Shown: positions 1 through 7,124 of the stretch, one piece after another
How positions within the stretch are numbered: position 1 is the first letter of the stretch
Layout: each line of letters opens with the position of its first letter
Source of the DNA: Planctomycetaceae bacterium
Lineage (GTDB): Bacteria > Planctomycetota > Planctomycetia > Pirellulales > Pirellulaceae
Direction of reading: 5' to 3'
NCBI GenBank assembly: GCA_012965455.1
Contig: DTSG01000429.1
Location: forward strand, 1-25,681
DNA length: 25,681 nucleotides
The notes under the pieces: model-generated
Databases searched by the model: none
What the model was told of the DNA's origin: nothing
Seen by the model: the letters and a program-made list of their open reading frames with translations, nothing else
Made by a program: the position numbers and the translations under genes

Positions 1-1
1 A

Positions 2-1183
2 GGCTTACGAGATGAAGCGAACAAGATGGTGGCCATCCACCTGCAAATCTCCACGACAGGATTGGAAACTGGGCGCAACGATATCGATAAAATGGCAAGC
101 ATCATTCCAGCGCGAAAAGCGTTTGTTCGTCAGGTCAAAGTATCACTTGAAGAAGATAACTTAGTTTCCGACACCGCGCTGCAAACCGATTTACTGGAAT
201 CCGATTACCTAGACGATCTTCCAAAACTCCTGCTAAATGACGTTCAGGATGTCACCGACAGATTAACAGCCGTACAACCAGTATATGCCAACCTGGGCAA
301 AGCGATTGACGATCTATTAGCCAATGGAAACGGATTGGAGGAAGGCGAGTTGCTGACACAACTTGAAGCAACCGTGATTTCCATCATGCCTGAACTATTG
401 ATCAAAATATCCAACGATGCCTTGGAATTGTCCCTCGTACAAACCAGTGCTAGAGCTGAGAGCATTACTTTGATACCTGTCGACTTAAGTGTTGAACAAG
501 CCTATGAGACGGCCAGTAAAAATCGCTTGGATTGGATGAACCAGCGTGCCGGGATCATGGACCAATGGCGATTAATCTCCTACAACGCCGACAGTCTCGA
601 AAGTGACCTTGATATCGTCCTGTACGGTGGCATCGGGAACACGGGCGACAATCCGCTGAAGTTTCGCGACACTGCCGGAACTCTAAAAGCCGGTATTGAA
701 TGGGACGCACCGATCACTCGATTGCGAGAACGGAATACATATCGCCAAAGTTTAATTGAGTATGAGCAGGCCAAACGTGGGTATTACAACTACGAAAATG
801 GACAATATCTGGCACTCAAAACGGCTTTACGCAATATCCAAATGCAAAAAATCAACTTTGAAGTACAACGCAAGCAACTGCAAGTGGCAGCTCGTGGCGT
901 ACTCTTTGTGCGGACTCGACTACAAGAACCACCTGGTGAAACTGGCACTCGCTTGTCACCTACCGTTGCTCGTGACCTTATCCAACAACTGCAAGGATTG
1001 CAGCGGGCTCAGGATAATATCTTACGCGTATGGGTTGGGTACGAAATTGCTCGCGGCCAACTCGACCTGGCACTGGGCACAATGCAAATCGACGACGAAG
1101 GCATGTGGATTGATCCAGGACCAATCGGACTTAAATATGGTTATCCCCAAAATAAAGCAACTGCTGATGAGGACAAAAAGTAA
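2..1183 (+). CDS. TolC-like outer membrane efflux protein, 5' partial
   Basis: The reading frame is open from base 2 to the TAA at 1181-1183 (393 codons seen), so the true start and signal peptide lie outside the window. The visible part looks like the C-terminal portion of a TolC/OEP outer-membrane factor. It has a segment of the family's A-x-x-x-A-x-x-x-R-x-D type (AYETASKNRLDW), then a strand-rich portion (LDIVLYGGIGN and following), then a long Gln/Arg-rich helical region typical of the periplasmic alpha-barrel. No catalytic motif is expected. Such proteins form the outer-membrane channel of tripartite pumps. The MacA-like adaptor and MacB-type ATPase and permease that follow on the same strand make it the likely exit channel of that pump. 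The 296-nt gap downstream suggests the adaptor has its own promoter. The family call is fairly sure; the substrate is unknown. Confidence 0.75.
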   Translation, partial: GLRDEANKMVAIHLQISTTGLETGRNDIDKMASIIPARKAFVRQVKVSLEEDNLVSDTALQTDLLESDYLDDLPKLLLNDVQDVTDRLTAVQPVYANLGKAIDDLLANGNGLEEGELLTQLEATVISIMPELLIKISNDALELSLVQTSARAESITLIPVDLSVEQAYETASKNRLDWMNQRAGIMDQWRLISYNADSLESDLDIVLYGGIGNTGDNPLKFRDTAGTLKAGIEWDAPITRLRERNTYRQSLIEYEQAKRGYYNYENGQYLALKTALRNIQMQKINFEVQRKQLQVAARGVLFVRTRLQEPPGETGTRLSPTVARDLIQQLQGLQRAQDNILRVWVGYEIARGQLDLALGTMQIDDEGMWIDPGPIGLKYGYPQNKATADEDKK

Positions 1184-1229
1184 ACGTATCACCGCAGGTT
1201 AACATATCCACGCTACCAATTTGAAATTC

Positions 1230-1267
1230 ACCCTAGAAATGCCGCAACGGATTCCACCTGCTAGGGT
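1230..1267. repeat. Inverted repeat ACCCTAG / CTAGGGT, 24-nt spacing
   Basis: Perfect 7-nt arms, ACCCTAG at 1230-1236 and CTAGGGT at 1261-1267, lie in the gap after the TolC-like gene. No T-tract follows, so this is not a clear intrinsic terminator. It could be a weak terminator, a protein-binding site, or chance. Confidence 0.3.
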
Positions 1268-1313
1268 TGTATAAATGCCATAAAACTGGCGCTTTCTCTC
1301 TTACAATTTAAGG

Positions 1314-1343
1314 TTGCCTGAGTAGATAATGGTATTCTATAAA
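1314..1343 (+). promoter_or_regulatory. Possible sigma70-type promoter for the adaptor-ATPase-permease operon
   Basis: TTGCCT (1314-1319) is separated by 18 nt from TATAAA (1338-1343). Each hexamer is a partial match to consensus. It would give a transcript starting near 1350 with a leader of about 130 nt. Found by eye only; planctomycete promoters are poorly characterised. Confidence 0.3.
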
Positions 1344-1412
1344 GAGCAGGCAATATTAATATGTGGCTTGCCACCCGAGCATGCTTATCGTCATGTTCAT
1401 AACGCCATAATG

Positions 1413-1430
1413 CTTAGTTTGCAAACTAAG
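1413..1430. promoter_or_regulatory. 18-bp perfect palindrome, candidate operator
   Basis: CTTAGTTTGCAAACTAAG is identical to its reverse complement over all 18 bases. It ends 49 nt before the ATG of the adaptor gene and lies downstream of the candidate promoter. Perfect dyads of this length upstream of efflux operons are typical binding sites of dimeric repressors such as the TetR or MarR families, but no regulator gene is visible here. In RNA it could also fold as a 7-bp hairpin with a UGCA loop. Confidence 0.5.
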
Positions 1431-1479
1431 TAAAGCAGTTGATTAGATCAAAATTTATTTTTGGAAATAGTTGCTAACA

Positions 1480-3474
1480 ATGAACACTCGCCATTACACA
1501 GTCCGCAATGGAAACGCCACAATCATCCTTGTGGTTATTGCCTGTCTCGTAGTCGCACTTGGCTATTATGCTTACGCGTCGATGAAATCTGCGTTCACTC
1601 AGGATAAACTGGCTAGCTTTCAATTCCGCGAAGTTGAAAATGGCCTGTTCAAGCACACGGTGATCGAATCGGGAGTCATCGAAAGCTCGCAAAACATCGA
1701 CATCGTCTGTAATGTGCGATCTAGGGCTGGTGGAGTGCAAATCATCTGGGTCATCGAGGAAGGTACTCAAGTCCAAAAGGGAGACAAGCTTGTCGAACTC
1801 GATACCACCACGCTTGAAGACAGTCTGCAACAACAACAACTCATCATGAACCGAGCGAACTCTACTAAGATTTCAGCGGCAGCGGCTGTCCGCCGAGCGG
1901 AGATCGCTCGCCAAGAATACCTGGAAGGCACATTCAAGCAAAACGAACAAATCATTGAATCTAATATTCTTATCGCCAAACAAAATCTTTCCACGGCACT
2001 CGACAAAGCTGCCTTTAGTGAGCGACTCGCAGCCAAAGGTTTCGTGACTCAGCAGCAACTACAGGCCGATCGCTTTGCCGTGAAGCGAGCGAATCTTGAT
2101 ATGTCCTTGAAAGAAAATGAACTGCGGACATTGCGTGAAATTACAAAACAAAAAATGCTCGTGGGGTTTGACGCCGACATAGAAACCGCTAAGGCCTCGA
2201 TGCAAGCTGAAGAAAAAAACTATATCGAAGAAGAAAAACAGCTTGCCGAAATTAAAGAACAAATTGAAAACTGTATGGTCTATGCTCCTGACGATGGGCA
2301 AGTTGTTTACGCCAATCAACAAAGCTCTCGAGGTGGTTCGGAATTTATTGTCGAAGCGGGTGCGACTGTCCGTGAACGACAGTCGATTATTAAACTACCT
2401 GACCCAGAGCAGATGCAGGTGAAAGCGAAGGTAAACGAAGGCCGTATCGCCTTTATTCGAAAAGGCCAGCGAGTCGCCGTAACTGTTGGTGCCTTAGAAG
2501 GTCAGGTATTACAGGGCGTTGTTTCCAAGGTCAACAAGTATCCCGAAGCATCTAGTTGGTTTAACTCGGAAGTTAAAGAATTTGCAACCTACATTAAGAT
2601 ACTCAATCCACCTGAGGCAATTCGTACTGGGTTAACTGCCGAAGTAGAAATGCTCGTTAATACAATGGCGAATCAAACGATGATCCCTGTACAAACATTG
2701 CATGAAGACCAGGGGCAAGCATTTTGCCTCATCAAACGTACTTATGATCCTAAAAACCCTCTGCACAGTCAAGAATTGGGCGGTAAGCATGGTGACATAG
2801 ATGCGGAGTTCTCGGTTGAGGTCGTTCCAGTTGAATATGCTGCCAGTAACAATAAATTTCTCGCAATTACCAGTGGTCTAAAAGCGGGTGACATGGTCGT
2901 TATGAACCCTCGTAGTGAAGAAGACATTCTTAACCGCCTCGTCATTAACTATCGTGCCCGTAAAGCAATGGATGAGTTTGACACGAACAAGAATGGAGCG
3001 TTGTCACAAGATGAAGTTCATACCATGAATGGTCGCCTTGGATTTGAAGGCATTACAAGCTTTAACCACGTCGACAAAAACTCCGATGGCAAAATTGATG
3101 TGGATGAACTTGGTAACTTAATCGAGCAAACGCAAGAGCCGCTGGAAATCAAAATTGAAAAGGAAATCCCTATTGAAGAAGATGCTGAGGAAGAGGACGA
3201 AGATCCATTAGCGGAGTTCAAAGAACAAGCGGAAACCATGGTAGGGCGTATGTGGCCAAGAATAGATGCCAATGGCGATGGGAAACTTGACGCAGAAGAA
3301 ATCTCTTCTTCACGAGATCCTGCAAGTATGAAAAAAGCCGATACCGATAACGATGGTGAGATTTCAAAAGAAGAATTCATCACCAGCATGGCTAAACGCA
3401 TGAAAGCAAATGCCGAATCCGGCGGTGGCGGTAGCGGAGGCAGTGGAGGTTTTGGTGGTGGAGGTAGGCAATAG
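1480..3474 (+). CDS. MacA/HlyD-type periplasmic adaptor with four C-terminal EF-hands
   Basis: This is the membrane-fusion subunit that should link the inner-membrane ATPase and permease to the TolC-like channel. An N-terminal membrane anchor (about residues 13-33) is followed by a first lipoyl half with the segment EEGTQVQKGDKLVELD. A long Gln/Glu/Lys-rich coiled-coil hairpin spans about 105-260, then comes the second lipoyl half (YAPDDGQVVY) and a beta-barrel region. The C-terminus is unusual. It has four canonical 12-residue EF-hand loops starting at residues 501 (DTNKNGALSQDE), 532 (DKNSDGKIDVDE), 596 (DANGDGKLDAEE) and 621 (DTDNDGEISKEE), an acidic linker between the pairs, and a Gly/Ser-rich tail. 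At 664 aa it is far longer than ordinary MacA (about 370 aa). I chose ATG 1480 over the upstream TTG 1471 because GGAA at 1463-1466 is better spaced. The stop overlaps the next gene's GTG by one base. Confidence 0.85.
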   Translation: MNTRHYTVRNGNATIILVVIACLVVALGYYAYASMKSAFTQDKLASFQFREVENGLFKHTVIESGVIESSQNIDIVCNVRSRAGGVQIIWVIEEGTQVQKGDKLVELDTTTLEDSLQQQQLIMNRANSTKISAAAAVRRAEIARQEYLEGTFKQNEQIIESNILIAKQNLSTALDKAAFSERLAAKGFVTQQQLQADRFAVKRANLDMSLKENELRTLREITKQKMLVGFDADIETAKASMQAEEKNYIEEEKQLAEIKEQIENCMVYAPDDGQVVYANQQSSRGGSEFIVEAGATVRERQSIIKLPDPEQMQVKAKVNEGRIAFIRKGQRVAVTVGALEGQVLQGVVSKVNKYPEASSWFNSEVKEFATYIKILNPPEAIRTGLTAEVEMLVNTMANQTMIPVQTLHEDQGQAFCLIKRTYDPKNPLHSQELGGKHGDIDAEFSVEVVPVEYAASNNKFLAITSGLKAGDMVVMNPRSEEDILNRLVINYRARKAMDEFDTNKNGALSQDEVHTMNGRLGFEGITSFNHVDKNSDGKIDVDELGNLIEQTQEPLEIKIEKEIPIEEDAEEEDEDPLAEFKEQAETMVGRMWPRIDANGDGKLDAEEISSSRDPASMKKADTDNDGEISKEEFITSMAKRMKANAESGGGGSGGSGGFGGGGRQ

Positions 3475-4367
3475 TGACCGTAGCTGCACTTACAGTTAAA
3501 GACCTCACCAAAGACTACATCACTAAATCGGAAACCGTGCATGCTCTGCGTAGCGTTACGTTTGATGTTCCTGAAGGTGATTATGTCGCCATCATGGGAC
3601 CCTCCGGATCTGGCAAAAGTACGCTGCTCAATATGATCGGCTGCCTAGATCGTCCAACCGCTGGGCTTTTGATGCTAGGCGATGACAACGTTGCCCATAT
3701 GACCGATAACCAATTAGCCGACATACGTGCTTCTCGTATCGGCTTTGTCTTTCAATCTTACAACCTCATTGCCCAACTTTCCGTCGTGGAAAATATTCAA
3801 GTGCCGCTGTTTTACCAGGGGAATTTGAACCGGCAAGCTAATCGTCGCTGCCGTGAACTGGCGGATCTTGTCGGGCTAGGAGATCGCGTCAGTCACCGAC
3901 CGACTCAACTCTCTGGTGGCCAACAACAGCGTGTCGCCATCGCTCGTAGCCTCGTCAACGATCCATTTTACATCCTCGCGGACGAACCAACTGGTAACTT
4001 GGACAGCCGGACGACCGAAGAGATTCTAACCATTTTCGAGCGGCTTAACGATCAAGGTAAAACGATCGTGGTGGTTACCCATGAAGACGATGTATCGGAA
4101 CGTACAAAACGTATCATTCGTCTTCGCGACGGTTTAATTGTTTCCGATGAACACAATGAAAATCGCATACGTTTTACTGACGAAGAAACAAGTGAGGTCA
4201 TTCCTGAAAACAGCATGGAGGCACTCGAAGCGGTTCGTGATGCTCAACTCGCAGCATTGACTCCAGCGACTGTCGACGCAAACTCCGAAACGGCTGCAAA
4301 AACGTCTAGTTCGAATGATTCCAGTAGTAATGATGATGACCACATTACCCTCAAAGGGCAATCATAA
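3474..4367 (+). CDS. MacB/LolD-type ABC transporter ATPase
   Basis: This cytoplasmic ATPase powers the adjacent FtsX-type permease. All key motifs are present: Walker A GPSGSGKST at 42-50, Q-loop Gln94, signature LSGGQ at 146-150, Walker B ILADE at 167-171, and the H-loop His203. The family usually ends near residue 225-230. This protein adds about 65 residues that are acidic and then Ser/Asn/Asp-rich, with no recognised domain. The start is a GTG sharing one base with the preceding stop (TAGTG), and the stop shares one base with the next ATG (TAATG). Both arrangements point to translational coupling of the three subunits. In E. coli MacB, ATPase and permease are one polypeptide; here they are split, as in LolD/LolC-type and many non-proteobacterial systems. 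Confidence 0.92.
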   Translation: MTVAALTVKDLTKDYITKSETVHALRSVTFDVPEGDYVAIMGPSGSGKSTLLNMIGCLDRPTAGLLMLGDDNVAHMTDNQLADIRASRIGFVFQSYNLIAQLSVVENIQVPLFYQGNLNRQANRRCRELADLVGLGDRVSHRPTQLSGGQQQRVAIARSLVNDPFYILADEPTGNLDSRTTEEILTIFERLNDQGKTIVVVTHEDDVSERTKRIIRLRDGLIVSDEHNENRIRFTDEETSEVIPENSMEALEAVRDAQLAALTPATVDANSETAAKTSSSNDSSSNDDDHITLKGQS

Positions 4368-5701
4368 TGGGATTCATTACAACCTGGGTGCGAACCTTTC
4401 AGCTCGGTATCAAGAGCTTATTGCTACACCCAATGCGATCGATGCTGACCATTCTCGGTATCTTTATCGGTGTAGCCTCCGTTATCTGGCTGCTCGCAAT
4501 CGGTGAAGGAATTAGCCAAGAAGCTCAACGCCAAATCGAACAGCTCGGCGCTCAGAACATCATCGTCCGCTCTATAAAGCCACCAGCGGAAGCACTCGGC
4601 GATGGCATCGTGGCTGTCTATGGATTGAACAACCGAGAGTATGAAATGCTCTTGGAAACGCTTCCTCAAATCGAACATGCCGTACCCATTAGGGAAGTAA
4701 AGCGAACCTTTCAATTTCAATCTGTCGCAGTAGATGGACGGCTCGTCGGTTCAACACCAAAGTACTACGAAACAGCCAAACTGACAATTGATCGCGGTCG
4801 TTTTTTGACCGACTCCGATTACGACAAAAATAAGAACTATTGTGTACTAGCCAAGGGAGTTGCCTCAAAGCTATTTCCCTATCAAGATCCAATTGGTCAA
4901 AAAATATTGCTGCCTGAGCTCAATGACTTTTTTGAAGTCGTGGGTGTACTAAAACATCGCGGAGCCACAGCTGGAATCGGTGGTTCCTTTGCCGCACAAG
5001 ACTATACTAAAGACGTCTATATTCCACTGACAACGATGAGGCAACGATTAGGGCGAACAATTTTCCGCCGCGTCGGAGGTTCTTTTGGTGGCGAGTTCGT
5101 CGAGCTCAATCAAGCGACATTGCAAATTCGCAGCGTCGATGAGGTACTCGCGACTGCCGACATGATCCAAGACTCACTACGCCATCACGACAAAATGGGC
5201 GATATCGAAGTGGTTGTGCCATTAGAATTGCTCGAACAAGCTAAATCAACTCGGATGATGTTCATGGTTTTCATGGGTTTGATTGCCGGCGTATCACTGC
5301 TTGTCGGTGGTATCGGCATTATGAATATTATGCTGGCTACCGTTACGGAACGAACACGCGAAATTGGTATCCGCCGAGCTCTCGGTGCTCGACAATCCGC
5401 GATTATCCGTCAATTTTTGGTCGAGACTATTACGCTTTCTGTACTCGGTGGTCTGGTCGGGATCGCTGCGGGTTTCCTCGGGCCGCTTGTCACCATTCTT
5501 GTTCGGGACGGACTTTATATGTACATGCCCGAGCGGATGGCCGGATTACCATCAACCATTAAAACCATGACACCGCAAATCGTCGAAGCCTCAGTACCCA
5601 TCGCTTTTGGCATCGCCGTACTTGTCGGTACATTGTTTGGTATCTACCCAGCCATGCGAGCCGCTAAAATGGACCCCATCGAAGCCCTCCGCCACGAATA
5701 A
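4367..5701 (+). CDS. MacB/FtsX-family ABC transporter permease
   Basis: Inner-membrane subunit of the MacB-like exporter. The topology is the family's: one membrane helix near the N-terminus (about 27-46), a large periplasmic MacB_PCD-type domain, then three C-terminal helices (about 297-320, 358-380 and 411-433). The FtsX core is unmistakable, with GGIGIMNIMLATVTERTRE followed by IGIRRALGAR, and the C-terminus ends in the typical YPAMRAAKMDPIEALRHE. Length (444 aa) suits a MacB permease half. The ATG overlaps the ATPase stop by one base. These are mechanotransmission-type transporters: they usually drive substrates already in the periplasm out through TolC. The substrate cannot be read from the sequence; macrolides, peptides, lipopeptides and siderophores are all known for relatives. 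The next gene converges after 41 nt, and I see no clear terminator between them. Confidence 0.92.
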   Translation: MGFITTWVRTFQLGIKSLLLHPMRSMLTILGIFIGVASVIWLLAIGEGISQEAQRQIEQLGAQNIIVRSIKPPAEALGDGIVAVYGLNNREYEMLLETLPQIEHAVPIREVKRTFQFQSVAVDGRLVGSTPKYYETAKLTIDRGRFLTDSDYDKNKNYCVLAKGVASKLFPYQDPIGQKILLPELNDFFEVVGVLKHRGATAGIGGSFAAQDYTKDVYIPLTTMRQRLGRTIFRRVGGSFGGEFVELNQATLQIRSVDEVLATADMIQDSLRHHDKMGDIEVVVPLELLEQAKSTRMMFMVFMGLIAGVSLLVGGIGIMNIMLATVTERTREIGIRRALGARQSAIIRQFLVETITLSVLGGLVGIAAGFLGPLVTILVRDGLYMYMPERMAGLPSTIKTMTPQIVEASVPIAFGIAVLVGTLFGIYPAMRAAKMDPIEALRHE

Positions 5702-5742
5702 GACAATGATTCGTCACGAGATTGACCATTTTTGCCTACGTG

Positions 5743-6912
5743 TTAATTAGTGGTCAGCACATCTACCAATTGATCCATCTCGGATTGTGTATGCCTAGCG
5801 CTCAAGCTCACACGTAACATACTCCCACCTACAGGCACCGTCGGTGGACGAATTGCGGGCACCAGCAGCCCCGCGGATTTTAAGGCGGCACTCAGGGCTG
5901 TGGCTTTCTCTGGCGTGCCAACAACCAGCGGGACAATCTGCGAATAGAATTCGTTTTGGGATTCAGGCAACAGTCCAATCGATTGCAAACGCTGACGCAA
6001 ATGTTGAGCGTTGGATAATAGTTGTTCCCGGCGGTGCGGTTCTGTTTGAATCAACTGCACGGCGGATCGGCTGGCACTGGCACAAGCAGCCGGCAATGCG
6101 GTTGAAAACATATAACTGCGGGCGGAATTCGCTAGCCAATCAATGAGTAATTTACTGCCCGCTACAAATCCACCGATACTTCCTAACGCCTTACTAAACG
6201 TACCCACCGTCACGTCGACTGCGTCTTCACAATTAAACAACTCCGCCAGCCCGCGACCATGTTCACCAAACACCCCAGTTGCATGCGCTTCATCGATCAT
6301 CAACATGCAATTATGTGCGCGCGCGAGTTCCGCAATCTTGTCCAGCGGTGCGACGTCGCCGTCCATGCTAAACAGCGAGTCGGTCACGATCAATCGACGA
6401 CGATGCGATGTAGCGGCCCCTAATAACTCTGCTAAATGATCCACATCATTATGGCGGTAAACCAAGACCTTCGCAGCCGATAACCGACACCCATCAATAA
6501 TGCTGGCATGATTACGGGTATCGCTCAGGATCACATCTTGTTTGCCCACCAACGCGGCGATCGTACCAACATTGGCCGTATAGCCTGTTGGAAAAGTTAG
6601 CGCCCGCTCCGTTGCTTTGAATGCCGCTAAGTCGCTCTCTAATGCGGCGTGAACCGTTGTGCGTCCCGTCACCAAGGGACTAGCTCCACTACCCCACCCA
6701 AACTCCTCCAAGGTCGTTTGCATGGTTGGACTATTGAGCTCTCGAGCTAGACCCAAGTAATCATTGCTGGCAAAATTTATCAGTGATACATCACCGCCGC
6801 AAATCGGTCCACTATCTCGATCACGACCCCACGACTGCAACTCTCGCCGTAGATGCTGCGCTGACAAACCGGCTAGCTCATCTTCGAGCCAATGTAATGG
6901 ATTGTTGGACAT
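5743..6912 (-). CDS. bioF: BioF-type alpha-oxoamine synthase (8-amino-7-oxononanoate synthase)
   Basis: A PLP enzyme of aminotransferase fold class I that condenses an acyl thioester with an amino acid. In BioF this is pimeloyl-ACP/CoA plus L-alanine, giving 8-amino-7-oxononanoate for biotin synthesis. Visible motifs are NFASNDYLGLA (47-57), SGASPLVTGRTTVH (75-88), DEAHATGVFGEHGRG (207-221) with the PLP-binding Asp207 and His210, and GTFSKALGSIGG (237-248) with Lys241 as Schiff-base lysine. The 389-aa length is normal for the family. No other biotin gene is in view. A close relative such as glycine C-acetyltransferase (Kbl) is therefore possible, but the NFASNDYLGLA wording favours BioF. It is divergent from the peptide importer operon across a 212-nt gap. 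Confidence 0.8.
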   Translation of the reverse strand: MSNNPLHWLEDELAGLSAQHLRRELQSWGRDRDSGPICGGDVSLINFASNDYLGLARELNSPTMQTTLEEFGWGSGASPLVTGRTTVHAALESDLAAFKATERALTFPTGYTANVGTIAALVGKQDVILSDTRNHASIIDGCRLSAAKVLVYRHNDVDHLAELLGAATSHRRRLIVTDSLFSMDGDVAPLDKIAELARAHNCMLMIDEAHATGVFGEHGRGLAELFNCEDAVDVTVGTFSKALGSIGGFVAGSKLLIDWLANSARSYMFSTALPAACASASRSAVQLIQTEPHRREQLLSNAQHLRQRLQSIGLLPESQNEFYSQIVPLVVGTPEKATALSAALKSAGLLVPAIRPPTVPVGGSMLRVSLSARHTQSEMDQLVDVLTTN

Positions 6913-7024
6913 CGCACTCTTTTTGTAGTAAACACAGCAAACAACTATTTTGAAGATACCATATCAAATAAATCATCGGTCGCATAACCCTAGACCCAAT
7001 GGCTCTGGGTATCTTACAATACTC

Positions 7025-7074
7025 TAATTAGATAAAGTAATAGTACGCTGCTACGACGTGATAATAATTAGATA
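7025..7074. repeat. Direct repeat TAATTAGATA x2, 40-nt period, upstream of the importer operon
   Basis: Identical 10-mers sit at 7025-7034 and 7065-7074, 40 nt apart start to start (close to four helical turns). They lie 50-100 nt before the ATG of the binding-protein gene, in the AT-rich gap 6913-7124 that also holds the bioF upstream region. They may be paired sites for an activator or repressor, or chance in AT-rich DNA. Confidence 0.3.
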
Positions 7075-7124
7075 GAAATTAATCGCGTAATCTCGCGAGT
7101 TGTCAGAAAAAGAAAGCCGGCCAC

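Noticed and set aside
756..1202. 148-aa plus-strand frame inside the TolC-like gene
   Set aside because: It overlaps a recognisable family gene in another frame and has no motif.
1471..1479. TTG start nine bases upstream for the MacA-like adaptor
   Set aside because: GGAA lies only 4 nt before the TTG but is acceptably spaced for ATG 1480; three extra residues have no family support.
3018..3542. 174-aa minus-strand frame, proline- and serine-rich
   Set aside because: It is antisense to the EF-hand and Gly-rich tail of the adaptor; its Pro/Ser richness is simply the complement of Gly/Asp/Glu codons.
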